Assembly: GCA_900758955.1 (NCBI GenBank)
Contig: CAAETL010000024.1
Span: 1-5,426 of the forward strand
DNA: 5,426 nucleotides
Reading direction: 5' to 3'
Source of the DNA: an uncultured Oscillospiraceae bacterium
GTDB lineage: Bacteria; Bacillota; Clostridia; Oscillospirales; Oscillospiraceae
Shown piece by piece: positions 1 to 5,426 of the stretch (the first letter of the stretch is position 1; the number at the start of each line of letters is the position of its first letter). Both the position numbers and the translations under genes were made by a program. The notes below the pieces were generated by a model. That model was given only the letters and a program-made list of their open reading frames with translations. It searched no databases and was not told the DNA's origin.

Positions 1-2
1 AA

Positions 3-791
3 TTTGCCAAACTGCGGTATCGTACTGCCCTGGCACAGAGCGACTTGATGCTCTGGGAAGTGGATCTCAAGGAAGGCTCCTTACGCTTTTCAGGGGACAT
101 GGCCCGGCGTTTGGGGCTGGAAAATCGGGTGTTTCGCGAGTTGCCCGCCTCTTTTTTACAGACAGGCATCCTACAGGCCCAGTCGGAGAGGGAATTCTGC
201 CGGGCCATGGAAAATCTTTTCGCGGGCAATGACCGGGAGGAGTATACCATGGAGGCGATGGACCGAGCGGGCCGAATGGTTTCGCTCAAGGGTCACTTTC
301 GCCTGCTGAAAGACGAAGCAGGTGCGCCTTACTGCGCCATCGGTGTGATCCGCCCCATCCTGTTTGACAGCCAGGAATTGGATCTCTATCGTAAGGTGAC
401 CCGGGGAGGCGTTTTTTCTGCGGAAGTGCTGGGCGCGCCCCAGCCAGGGGCCCCCTTTCAGACGGAGAAAATTGAACTGGCGCTGCAGTATGGAAGCAGC
501 CGTTTCTTTGACATTCAAGGATATACCCGTCAGAGCATGGAGGAGAAACTGCAAAATCGCTGCTTGGGCTGCCTGCTGCCCGCGGACCTTCTTCCGGTGC
601 GTCAGTTGGTGGGGCAGGCCTTCTCTCAGGGGAAAAATACAGGCTCGCTGCGCGTACGTATTTTAACGGAAGATGGAAAGCTGAGGCGTATTCAAGCCAT
701 CGCGCTTTTTCAGAGGCAAGATGACCGCTGCTTGATTGTGGGGGTTGTGATTCCTGAACCGGAGTCGGATGAGGAGACGAAGCAGGCGTAG
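3..791 (+). CDS. C-terminal part of a tandem PAS-domain sensory protein (5'-truncated by window)
   Basis: The reading frame is open from base 3 to the TAG at 789-791, giving 262 residues. The TTG at 45 and ATG at 48 are internal, because PAS-like sequence (LRYRTALAQSD) precedes them without a break. Two PAS-like domains are visible. The first runs from about residue 4 to 118: YRTALAQSDLMLWEVDL opens it and a strand ending in AIGVIRPI closes it. The second runs from about 140 to 252 and carries the typical FFDIQGYTRQSMEEK helix, a degenerate version of the usual HPDD segment (LLPADLLPV), and the paired strands VRILTEDGKLRRIQA and CLIVGVVI. PAS domains are sensory or dimerisation modules, usually joined to a GGDEF, EAL, HD or kinase output. 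None follows here: the protein ends about ten residues after the second domain in an acidic tail, so any output domain must lie upstream. No membrane segment is seen in this part. The PAS fold is fairly sure; the role is unknown. Confidence 0.75.
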   Translation, partial: FAKLRYRTALAQSDLMLWEVDLKEGSLRFSGDMARRLGLENRVFRELPASFLQTGILQAQSEREFCRAMENLFAGNDREEYTMEAMDRAGRMVSLKGHFRLLKDEAGAPYCAIGVIRPILFDSQELDLYRKVTRGGVFSAEVLGAPQPGAPFQTEKIELALQYGSSRFFDIQGYTRQSMEEKLQNRCLGCLLPADLLPVRQLVGQAFSQGKNTGSLRVRILTEDGKLRRIQAIALFQRQDDRCLIVGVVIPEPESDEETKQA

Positions 792-829
792 GGATCCTGA
801 TGGCTTTGGAGGTGAACGCGACCTCACTG

Positions 830-907
830 TTGGTAGTTTACGCAGAATTTACCATAATTTTACCAAGCTGACCTTGCATGGCAGAGGGCCGGCCGGTAGA
901 GTATAAA
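830..907 (+). promoter_or_regulatory. Probable promoter region of the ppx-ppk operon
   Basis: Two sigma-70-type arrangements can be read. In the first, TATAAA at 902-907 (TAAAAT at 904-909 is an alternative) has no good -35 at the right distance, which would suit an activator-dependent promoter. The TTTAC repeats would then lie at about -77 to -51. In the second, TTGGTA at 830-835 and CATAAT at 853-858 are 17 bp apart, which would put the TTTAC repeats inside the core promoter. The sequence alone does not decide between them. Confidence 0.45.
837..863 (+). promoter_or_regulatory. Candidate Pho box: three TTTAC direct repeats at 11-bp spacing
   Basis: TTTAC occurs at 837-841, 848-852 and 859-863, exactly 11 bp apart, with following bases G, C and C. 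Direct repeats of TT(A/C/T)A(C/T)A-like units on one helix face, 11 bp apart, are the known recognition pattern of PhoP in Bacillus, and PhoB uses an 11-bp repeat as well. The last base of each unit departs from the Bacillus consensus, and no clear fourth unit is present at 826 or 870. The location just upstream of polyphosphate genes supports a phosphate-response function, but regulation is inferred. Confidence 0.5.
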
Positions 908-912
908 ATGAC

Positions 913-934
913 GGTTCCCGCATAGCTTGGAACC
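913..934 (+). other. Small inverted repeat in the ppx leader
   Basis: GGTTCC at 913-918 and GGAACC at 929-934 are perfect inverse complements around a 10-base loop. If transcription starts near 914, this would be a 6-bp hairpin at the very 5' end of the ppx-ppk mRNA, six bases before the AGGGG ribosome binding site at 941-945. It could stabilise the transcript or be an operator half-site pair. It may equally be chance, since a six-base repeat is short. Confidence 0.3.
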
Positions 935-952
935 AGGGAAAGGGGCGGCAAC

Positions 953-1879
953 TTGTACGGAGTCATCGATATTGGGTCCAATACCATTCGACTGATGATT
1001 TATCAGGTGGAAAACGGGGTGATCACGCCTGTTTTAAACAATAAATACGCAGCCGGTTTGGCGGGCTACATCACCCGTAAAGGGAAGATGAGCAGCGCCG
1101 GGGTAGAGAAAGCAGTGGAGGTGCTCACCGAATTGGGCCATGTAACCGCCCAGGTGGAGCTTGAGGAAGTTTTCGCGTTTGGCACCGCCTCCCTGCGGAA
1201 TATCAGCAACACCGCGGAGGTGCTGGACGCCATTCGGGAGGCCTGCGGACTGGAAGTTCGCGTGCTCACTGGGACGGAGGAGGCCGTATTCGACTACTAT
1301 GGGGCGATTCAAAGCACGCCCATGGACAGCGGCCTGCTGGTGGATGTGGGCGGCGGCAGTACGGAGCTGGTTTTTTATCGGGAAAAGGAAGTCTTTTACA
1401 GCACCTCGCTGCCCATGGGCTCACTCAATTTATTTACCCGCTTTGTAGAGGGAATTCTACCCACCCAGAAAGAGATGAAACAGATTCAAAATGAGGTCCG
1501 CGCCCAGCTGAGCACCGTAAAGCCGCCTCCTGTCCCCCTCTGTACGGATCCCATCTGCGGGGTCGGCGGCACCGCCCGTACGGTTCAGCGTCTGCACGAC
1601 GCGATCCAAAAGACAAAGGGCGGCAACACCTATCCCACGGCGTTTCTGGGTGAGTTTTTGAGACAGATGGAGCAAACCCCCAATCAGCTAACCTCCCGCA
1701 TTTTAAAGGTGGCTCCCGAGCGCATTCATACGCTGCTGCCGGGAATGGCCGTGTTCGCCACGGTTTCAGCGTTTTTCTCCAGCGACCATACCATCACCAG
1801 CCCCTATGGCGTGCGGGAGGGATACCTTTATTATATTTTGGAAGAGAGAGGGGAACTAGGTGAAACAAAAACACCCTGA
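953..1879 (+). CDS. ppx: Exopolyphosphatase, Ppx/GppA family (short, single catalytic unit)
   Basis: This 308-residue cytoplasmic enzyme belongs to the Ppx/GppA phosphatase family in the actin-like ATPase superfamily, which releases terminal phosphate from polyphosphate or from pppGpp. Visible motifs are the first phosphate loop VIDIGSNTIRL (residues 4-14), GTASLRN (77-83), LTGTEEAVFDYYGA (105-118) with the glutamates at the position of the catalytic Glu, the second phosphate loop LVDVGGGSTEL (129-139), CGVGGTARTVQRL (202-214), LLPGMAVF (261-268) and YGVREGYL (285-292). The start is TTG at 953: AGGGG lies 7 bases upstream, the family motif begins at residue 4, and an in-frame TAG at 923 rules out the ATG at 908. 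The length matches the roughly 300-residue form (Aquifex and actinobacterial Ppx), not the E. coli form of about 510 residues, so the C-terminal domain is absent. The last 20 bp overlap the ppk1 start. Polyphosphate is the likelier substrate given that neighbour, but guanosine pentaphosphate cannot be excluded. Confidence 0.92.
   Translation: MYGVIDIGSNTIRLMIYQVENGVITPVLNNKYAAGLAGYITRKGKMSSAGVEKAVEVLTELGHVTAQVELEEVFAFGTASLRNISNTAEVLDAIREACGLEVRVLTGTEEAVFDYYGAIQSTPMDSGLLVDVGGGSTELVFYREKEVFYSTSLPMGSLNLFTRFVEGILPTQKEMKQIQNEVRAQLSTVKPPPVPLCTDPICGVGGTARTVQRLHDAIQKTKGGNTYPTAFLGEFLRQMEQTPNQLTSRILKVAPERIHTLLPGMAVFATVSAFFSSDHTITSPYGVREGYLYYILEERGELGETKTP
1846..1862 (+). promoter_or_regulatory. Ribosome binding site and GTG start of ppk1 inside the ppx 3' end
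   Basis: GAGAGGGG at 1846-1853 lies six bases before the GTG at 1860-1862, all within the last codons of ppx. Conserved Ppk sequence starts by residue 11 and no in-frame ATG lies between, so this site fixes the start. The arrangement implies translational coupling of the two genes. Confidence 0.7.
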
Positions 1880-3986
1880 GGAGGGCGTTTATACCCAGAA
1901 TCGGGAGCTCTCCTGGCTTCGATTCAATGACCGGGTGCTGGATGAGGCCGCGGAAGAGCAGGTACCGCTTTTGGAACGATTGAAGTTCGCGGCAATTTTT
2001 TTTAGCAACTTGGACGAGTTTTTTATGATCCGCGTGGGGAGCTTGGATGCGCTGACCCGGCTGGGGGACAGCACCATGGACAAAAAGTCCGGCATGACCC
2101 CCGCCCAACAGTTGGAGGCCATCTATGAAGCGGTTCGCCCCCTGTATGCCAAGCATCAGGAGATTTTTCAGGAAGTGGACCGGCAGCTCCGCCTCCACGA
2201 TGTCTATCAGCTCTCCTTTGAAGAATTGGCGCCGGTGGAGCTGAAGTATGTCCGGCAGTATTATAGGGCTGCGGTGGCGCCCATCCTGTCTCCCCAAATC
2301 ATAGATACCCATCACCCCTTTCCCCACTTGCAGAATAAGGTGGTTCATGTGGGAGCCAGACTGGTTCGGAAAGGGAAGGAAGTTTTTGGCGTCATTCCTC
2401 TGCCGACATCTCTGCCCCAAGTCATCAATCTGCCCGGCAGCGATTTGCGCTGCGTACGCACCGAGGACTTGATCTTAGACCAGCTGGCTGATATTTTTAC
2501 CACCTATGCGGTGGAGGAAAAAACCGCTTTTTGCGTCACCCGCAACGCCGACGTGAATCCAGACGACGAGGCCTTTGATTTTGACACGGACTTTCGGAAA
2601 AAGATGAAAAAGGCGTTGGGCAAGCGCCGCCGTCTGGACCCGGTTCGCTTGGAGTATGCCACGCCGATCAGCCAAATTTTTCTGGACTATCTTTGCCAGC
2701 GGCTGGAAATTACGCCCCAGCAGGCCTATGAGACCGCCGCGCCGTTTAAGATGAACTACGTATTTGACCTGGCCCAAAAGCTACCTGAGAGCAAGCGCCG
2801 GGCGTTGATTTACCCAGTATTTACCCCCCAGCCCTGCCCCCAAGTGAAGCCGGGGGAAACGATACTTCGTCAATTGCAGCGACGCGATTTGCTGCTTTCC
2901 TTCCCCTACGAGAGCGCTGATCCTTTTCTTAGACTGGTCAGGGAGGGCGCGATGGACCCGGCGGTGGTGTCCATCAAAATAACGATTTACCGTCTGGCCA
3001 GTAAGGCCAAGCTGGTGGATTACTTGTGTACCGCCGCGGAAAATGGAAAAGATGTGACGGCCATTATTGAACTGCGTGCCCGATTTGACGAGGAGAGCAA
3101 CATCAACTGGTCAGAGAGGCTGGAAGAGGCGGGGTGCACCGTAATCTATGGTTTTGAGGAGTACAAAGTCCACTCCAAACTCTGTCTCATCACCCGGCGA
3201 GAACGGGGCGAGGTGCGCTTTTTCACCCAGGTGGGAACGGGGAACTATAACGAAAAGACGGCCGCCATGTATACAGACGTCTCTCTTATGACCTCCGATC
3301 CCCGGATTGGTCGGGATGCCAACGAGTTTTTTAAAAACATGGCCATCGGCAATTTGGAGGGAGAGTATCGCCATCTTCTGGTAGCCCCCAAATCTCTGAA
3401 AAGTACCGTGCTTGGGGAAATTGACCGGGAGATTGGCAAAGGGAACCGGGGCAGGGTCCTGATGAAACTGAATTCCATTACCGACCTGGAAGTCATTGAA
3501 AAGCTCAAGCAGGCCTCCTGCGCCGGGGTCCAGGTGCGGCTGATTATCCGGGGAATCTGCTGTATTCTTCCCGGCGTGAAGGGGAAAACGGAGAACTTAC
3601 AGGTAATTAGTATCGTGGGACGGTATTTGGAGCACTCCCGCATCTACTGTTTTGGTGAGGAGGAGGAACGGCTGTACATCGCCTCGGCCGATCTGATGAC
3701 CCGGAACACGGAACGCCGTGTGGAGGTGGCTTGTCCCATTTACGATCCGGAGGTTCGCGCGAAACTCCACGACATTCTGAAAACCGCCCTGCGGGATACC
3801 GTGAAAGCGAGACTGTTACAGCCGGATGGGACCTATCGAAAGAAAGATAGTCCCGAGCCACTGGATAGCCAGCAATTTCTTATGGAGAAAGCTGAAGCGG
3901 CGGCTCAAGAGAGTAAAACGGTCCAGGAGAGCATGGGATTGCTTCAGCGAATCAAAGTGTTTTGGAGTGGAAATCAGCATAAATAA
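1860..3986 (+). CDS. ppk: Polyphosphate kinase 1
   Basis: This 708-residue protein matches the usual PPK1 length (about 690-720). It reversibly transfers the gamma phosphate of ATP onto inorganic polyphosphate. The N domain is visible as NRELSWLRFNDRVLDEA (14-30) and NLDEFFMIRVGSL (50-62), the middle domain as PILSPQIIDTHHPFPHLQNK (141-160), and the paired phospholipase-D-like C domains from about 335 onward. H438 in YKVHSK corresponds to the autophosphorylated E. coli His435, and H592 in RYLEHSRIY corresponds to E. coli His592. R378 (ITIYRLASKAKLVDY) and R408 (LRARFDEESNINW) align with the phosphate- and metal-site arginines. TQVGTGNYNEKTA (456-468), SADLMTRN (609-616) and RRVEVACPI (619-627) are also intact, so the enzyme should be active. 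It starts at GTG within the end of ppx and is followed by a hairpin terminator, so it is the last gene of a two-gene operon. The tail after about residue 655 is a poorly conserved, charged extension. Confidence 0.97.
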   Translation: MKQKHPEEGVYTQNRELSWLRFNDRVLDEAAEEQVPLLERLKFAAIFFSNLDEFFMIRVGSLDALTRLGDSTMDKKSGMTPAQQLEAIYEAVRPLYAKHQEIFQEVDRQLRLHDVYQLSFEELAPVELKYVRQYYRAAVAPILSPQIIDTHHPFPHLQNKVVHVGARLVRKGKEVFGVIPLPTSLPQVINLPGSDLRCVRTEDLILDQLADIFTTYAVEEKTAFCVTRNADVNPDDEAFDFDTDFRKKMKKALGKRRRLDPVRLEYATPISQIFLDYLCQRLEITPQQAYETAAPFKMNYVFDLAQKLPESKRRALIYPVFTPQPCPQVKPGETILRQLQRRDLLLSFPYESADPFLRLVREGAMDPAVVSIKITIYRLASKAKLVDYLCTAAENGKDVTAIIELRARFDEESNINWSERLEEAGCTVIYGFEEYKVHSKLCLITRRERGEVRFFTQVGTGNYNEKTAAMYTDVSLMTSDPRIGRDANEFFKNMAIGNLEGEYRHLLVAPKSLKSTVLGEIDREIGKGNRGRVLMKLNSITDLEVIEKLKQASCAGVQVRLIIRGICCILPGVKGKTENLQVISIVGRYLEHSRIYCFGEEEERLYIASADLMTRNTERRVEVACPIYDPEVRAKLHDILKTALRDTVKARLLQPDGTYRKKDSPEPLDSQQFLMEKAEAAAQESKTVQESMGLLQRIKVFWSGNQHK

Positions 3987-3990
3987 CAGT

Positions 3991-4038
3991 TCATAGCCCC
4001 CTGCGGCCGTTCAGGATAACGGTCGCAGGGGGCTATGA
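3991..4038. terminator. Large hairpin between convergent genes, probable bidirectional terminator
   Basis: The arms at 3991-4011 and 4018-4038 pair over 21 bp with a single G-U wobble around the 6-base loop CAGGAT. The core is GC-rich (AGCCCCCTGCGGCCG). The hairpin sits 4 bp after the ppk stop codon and 25 bp beyond the lysR stop codon, so it can serve both convergent transcripts. There is no clear T tract on either side; only a short TTATTT follows on the minus strand. It may therefore act partly as a 3'-end stabiliser rather than a textbook intrinsic terminator. Confidence 0.7.
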
Positions 4039-4063
4039 TAATCGTGGCCATCGGGGCCGGGCG

Positions 4064-4948
4064 TCATTCCAGATACTTTCGGGTCTCCCGCACGCAAAAG
4101 TTGAAGAAGGTCTCCACGCTGGAAAGCAGATCGGGTTCCTTTCGGCGCACAATGTAAAAATGGCTCTCCCAGGCCGGCGCGGAAAGTTGGAGCAGCTTGA
4201 CGCCTGGTCGAAACACAGGCGGCACCTCGGGCATGACGGTAAGACCGAAATTTCGAGCAACCAGTTCCATAATAAAGTCGGCGTCTTCCACTTCGTATGC
4301 AATGTGCCAGCGGTCCCGTACGGGGGCAAACAGCCGGTCTACCGTGTCCCGCAGACCGCTGGTCCAGGTGTAGGTGATGTGGGGATAGGCCAGCGTTTCC
4401 TCCAGGGTCGCCGAGTCCTGGGCCGCCAGGGGATGTTCCAGCGGAACTGCCACAATCATATGCTGGCGCTGAATTGGCACATATTCAAGCTCAGGGTCGT
4501 AGATGACTTGGGAGCAGAATCCAATGTCGGTTTGACGGTCCTTCAGGGACTGATAGACTTTCTTAGACATACCCGTGGAGAATTCAAAATCGCACTGTGA
4601 ATGTTGGTCCTTGAATTTTCGGGCCAGGTCGGCCACCAGAGGGATGATGACCAGAGGGATGGTACACAACCGGATGGTACCCGCACCTTGACGCAGCATC
4701 TGAAAGTTGCGAATGCAGTTATCTGCCAAGGTTACGATGCGCTCCGCCTCGGGCAGGAGTAGCTTTCCATAGCGATCCAGCTGAATTCTGCGTCCGGACC
4801 GCTGGAACAGAGAGACGCTCAGTTCATTTTCCAGAGCGGTAATGGCGTGACTGAGACCTGGCTGAGAGATGCTCAACTTCTCCGCGGCCTGGCCATAGTG
4901 TTCCGTTCGGGCCAGCACGATAAAGTATCGCAGGTGTTCAATGTTCAT
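4064..4948 (-). CDS. LysR-family transcriptional regulator
   Basis: The product has 294 residues, the normal length for the LysR family. The N-terminal winged helix-turn-helix spans about residues 1-60: MNIEHLRYFIVLARTEHYGQ, then AAEKLSISQPGLSHAITALE with the recognition helix near 28-40, and the wing LFQRSGRRIQLDRYG. A linker helix (about 61-88) leads into the periplasmic-binding-protein-like effector domain: a first strand TIRLCTIPLV (91-100), DIGFCS (141-146), HMIVAVPLEHPLA (163-175), and GLTVMPEV (235-242). The effector cannot be read from sequence. The ATG has AAGGAA seven bases upstream (4956-4961 on the opposite strand). The gene is convergent with ppk and divergent from a flavodoxin gene, and LysR proteins often control the divergent neighbour and themselves. 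A redox- or flavin-linked target is therefore plausible, but this is inference. Confidence 0.93.
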   Translation of the reverse strand: MNIEHLRYFIVLARTEHYGQAAEKLSISQPGLSHAITALENELSVSLFQRSGRRIQLDRYGKLLLPEAERIVTLADNCIRNFQMLRQGAGTIRLCTIPLVIIPLVADLARKFKDQHSQCDFEFSTGMSKKVYQSLKDRQTDIGFCSQVIYDPELEYVPIQRQHMIVAVPLEHPLAAQDSATLEETLAYPHITYTWTSGLRDTVDRLFAPVRDRWHIAYEVEDADFIMELVARNFGLTVMPEVPPVFRPGVKLLQLSAPAWESHFYIVRRKEPDLLSSVETFFNFCVRETRKYLE

Positions 4949-5029
4949 GAGCGACTTCCTTTCTCTCTGAAATAAGCAGGATCGCTATCCTCTAAAGGCC
5001 CATGGAGCCGGGCGCTAAGCGTTGCGGAT

Positions 5030-5058
5030 AGTATATCATGATTCATTCTAAAAATGAA
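5030..5058 (-). promoter_or_regulatory. Probable promoter of the lysR gene
   Basis: On the minus strand TATACT reads from 5035 to 5030. A 17-bp spacer places TTCATT (5058 to 5053) at the -35 position, a weak match to TTGACA. The -35 and spacer are covered by the perfect inverted repeat at 5039-5061, so binding there would be expected to block this promoter, as in LysR autorepression. Confidence 0.5.
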
Positions 5059-5061
5059 TCA
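5039..5061. promoter_or_regulatory. Perfect 9-bp inverted repeat, candidate LysR recognition site
   Basis: TGATTCATT at 5039-5047 and AATGAATCA at 5053-5061 are exact inverse complements separated by CTAAA. The centre at 5050 is about 65 bp upstream of the predicted flavodoxin transcription start (near 5115), the usual location of a LysR recognition site, and the repeat also overlaps the lysR promoter. It is AT-rich and dyad-symmetric as expected, but it does not match the symmetric T-N11-A core exactly: the bases at those two positions are C and G. Confidence 0.55.
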
Positions 5062-5080
5062 GATCAATCGTTTTTGTCCA

Positions 5081-5108
5081 TTGTTTTTGTGGAAAATCTC
5101 TTTATACT
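5081..5108 (+). promoter_or_regulatory. Probable promoter of the flavodoxin gene
   Basis: TATACT at 5103-5108 is a good -10 element, and TTGTTT at 5081-5086 is a partial -35 with a 16-bp spacer. The surroundings are strongly AT-rich compared with the coding DNA. Transcription would start near 5115 and give a leader of about 100 bases. A weak -35 suits an activator-dependent promoter. Confidence 0.55.
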
Positions 5109-5133
5109 ATTAATTAAAGAGAGGGAAGGGAAA

Positions 5134-5199
5134 ATGAAGGATTTCGACGCGAAACATGTCGGTTCGTGCAAGTCCTTCCGAATTAGAGGAAAAGGATAG
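5134..5199 (+). CDS. Possible 21-codon leader ORF upstream of the flavodoxin gene
   Basis: An ATG at 5134 opens a frame of 21 codons ending in TAG at 5197-5199. It would encode a basic peptide that begins MKDFDAKHVG and ends RIRGKG. AGGGA at 5122-5126 lies seven bases upstream, a plausible ribosome binding site, and the stop is 16 bases before the flavodoxin ATG, overlapping the start of that gene's GAGAGGAG site. The ORF lies wholly within the predicted transcript leader. No run of regulatory codons is seen and I recognise no family. It could be a translated leader, a very small gene, or a chance frame. Confidence 0.3.
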   Translation: MKDFDAKHVGSCKSFRIRGKG

Positions 5200-5215
5200 A
5201 GAGGAGACGCCTACC

Positions 5216-5426
5216 ATGAATGATATCCTGATCCTTTACGAATCCCACACCGGATTTACCCAACGTTATGCCCAATGGCTGGGGCAAGCGCTGGCGGCGC
5301 CGGTACTCCCCTTGCGGGAATGTCGGCGGGAGCGGCTGACGACTGCCGGCCTGGTAATCTTTGGCGGCAGCGTTTATGGTTCTGACATTAACGGGTGGCG
5401 GCAATTTCATAAACTGTGGAAACAAA
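5216..5426 (+). CDS. Flavodoxin-family protein (3'-truncated by window)
   Basis: Seventy residues are visible before the window ends. The first strand and loop, ILILYESHTGFTQRYAQWL (4-22), form a flavodoxin FMN-phosphate loop (S10, T12, G13 and T15 of the S-x-T-G-x-T pattern). The second conserved block, LVIFGGSVYGSDINGW (46-61), resembles the flavin-contacting loop of the flavodoxin_5 / protoporphyrinogen-oxidase-HemG-like group more than that of classic electron-carrier flavodoxins. It is probably a soluble FMN-binding redox protein of about 150-180 residues in full, an estimate from the family. The ATG has AGGAG (5202-5206) nine bases upstream and the family motif begins at residue 4, so the start is well supported. 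The gene is divergent from a LysR regulator that probably controls it. Its substrate or partner cannot be told from this part. Confidence 0.85.
   Translation, partial: MNDILILYESHTGFTQRYAQWLGQALAAPVLPLRECRRERLTTAGLVIFGGSVYGSDINGWRQFHKLWKQ

Noticed and set aside
809..825. GAGGT/ACCTC hairpin as a terminator for the PAS gene
   Set aside because: The stem is only 5 bp with a 7-base loop and no T run follows, so it is too weak to call.
888..897. GGCCGGCCGG palindromic stretch before the ppx promoter
   Set aside because: It is short GC-rich self-complementarity with no repeat partner or link to a promoter element; probably chance.
908..925. ATG at 908 as an upstream, in-frame start for ppx
   Set aside because: It is in frame with ppx but meets a TAG at 923-925 after five codons and has no ribosome binding site.
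1794..2420. Long minus-strand open frame (208 codons) across the ppx-ppk junction
   Set aside because: It lies antisense to two well-supported genes, shows no recognisable domain, and is a shadow of their codon usage.
4160..4600. Plus-strand open frame of 146 codons inside the lysR gene
   Set aside because: It is antisense to a clear LysR protein, with no family resemblance and no convincing ribosome binding site.
5142..5154. TTTCG-ACG-CGAAA hairpin in the flavodoxin leader as a riboswitch element
   Set aside because: It is a 5-bp stem with no conserved riboswitch core or alternative terminator nearby; FMN-riboswitch consensus segments are not present.
5183..5425. Minus-strand open frame at the right end
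   Set aside because: It is antisense to the flavodoxin gene, whose FMN-binding loop is clear, and has no recognisable domain.

Overview
The window looks like ordinary chromosomal DNA from a moderately GC-rich bacterium. Strong AGGAG/AGGGG ribosome binding sites, TTG and GTG starts, a single-domain Ppx beside a long Ppk1, and a flavodoxin_5-type protein fit a clostridial Firmicute, possibly an Oscillospiraceae-like gut anaerobe. That placement is inferred from style and protein character, not from a marker gene.

Layout, left to right. (1) Positions 3-791, +: the C-terminal 262 residues of a protein with two PAS-like domains; its start lies outside the window. (2) Positions 792-952: an intergenic promoter region with three TTTAC direct repeats at exact 11-bp spacing, which resembles a PhoP/PhoB box, then a -10-like element and a small leader hairpin. 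(3) Positions 953-1879, +: ppx, a short exopolyphosphatase. (4) Positions 1860-3986, +: ppk1, polyphosphate kinase, overlapping ppx by 20 bp. Together they form a polyphosphate synthesis/degradation operon. (5) Positions 3991-4038: a 21-bp-stem hairpin between convergent genes, a probable shared terminator. (6) Positions 4064-4948, -: a LysR-type regulator. (7) Positions 4949-5215: a divergent control region with promoters on both strands, a perfect 9-bp inverted repeat and a possible 21-codon leader ORF. (8) Positions 5216-5426, +: the N-terminal 70 residues of a flavodoxin-family protein, cut by the window edge.

How the genes work together. Ppk1 makes polyphosphate from ATP and Ppx degrades it, so co-transcription with overlapping frames suggests coupled control of the polymer pool. 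The TTTAC repeats suggest phosphate-starvation control. The LysR gene and the flavodoxin gene are divergent. The inverted repeat is centred about 65 bp upstream of the predicted flavodoxin transcription start and overlaps the regulator's own promoter, which is the classic layout of a LysR regulator controlling itself and its neighbour.

I found no mobile element, CRISPR array, tRNA or rRNA, and nothing that amounts to an undescribed system. The most useful leads are regulatory: the Pho-like box and the LysR/flavodoxin control region.
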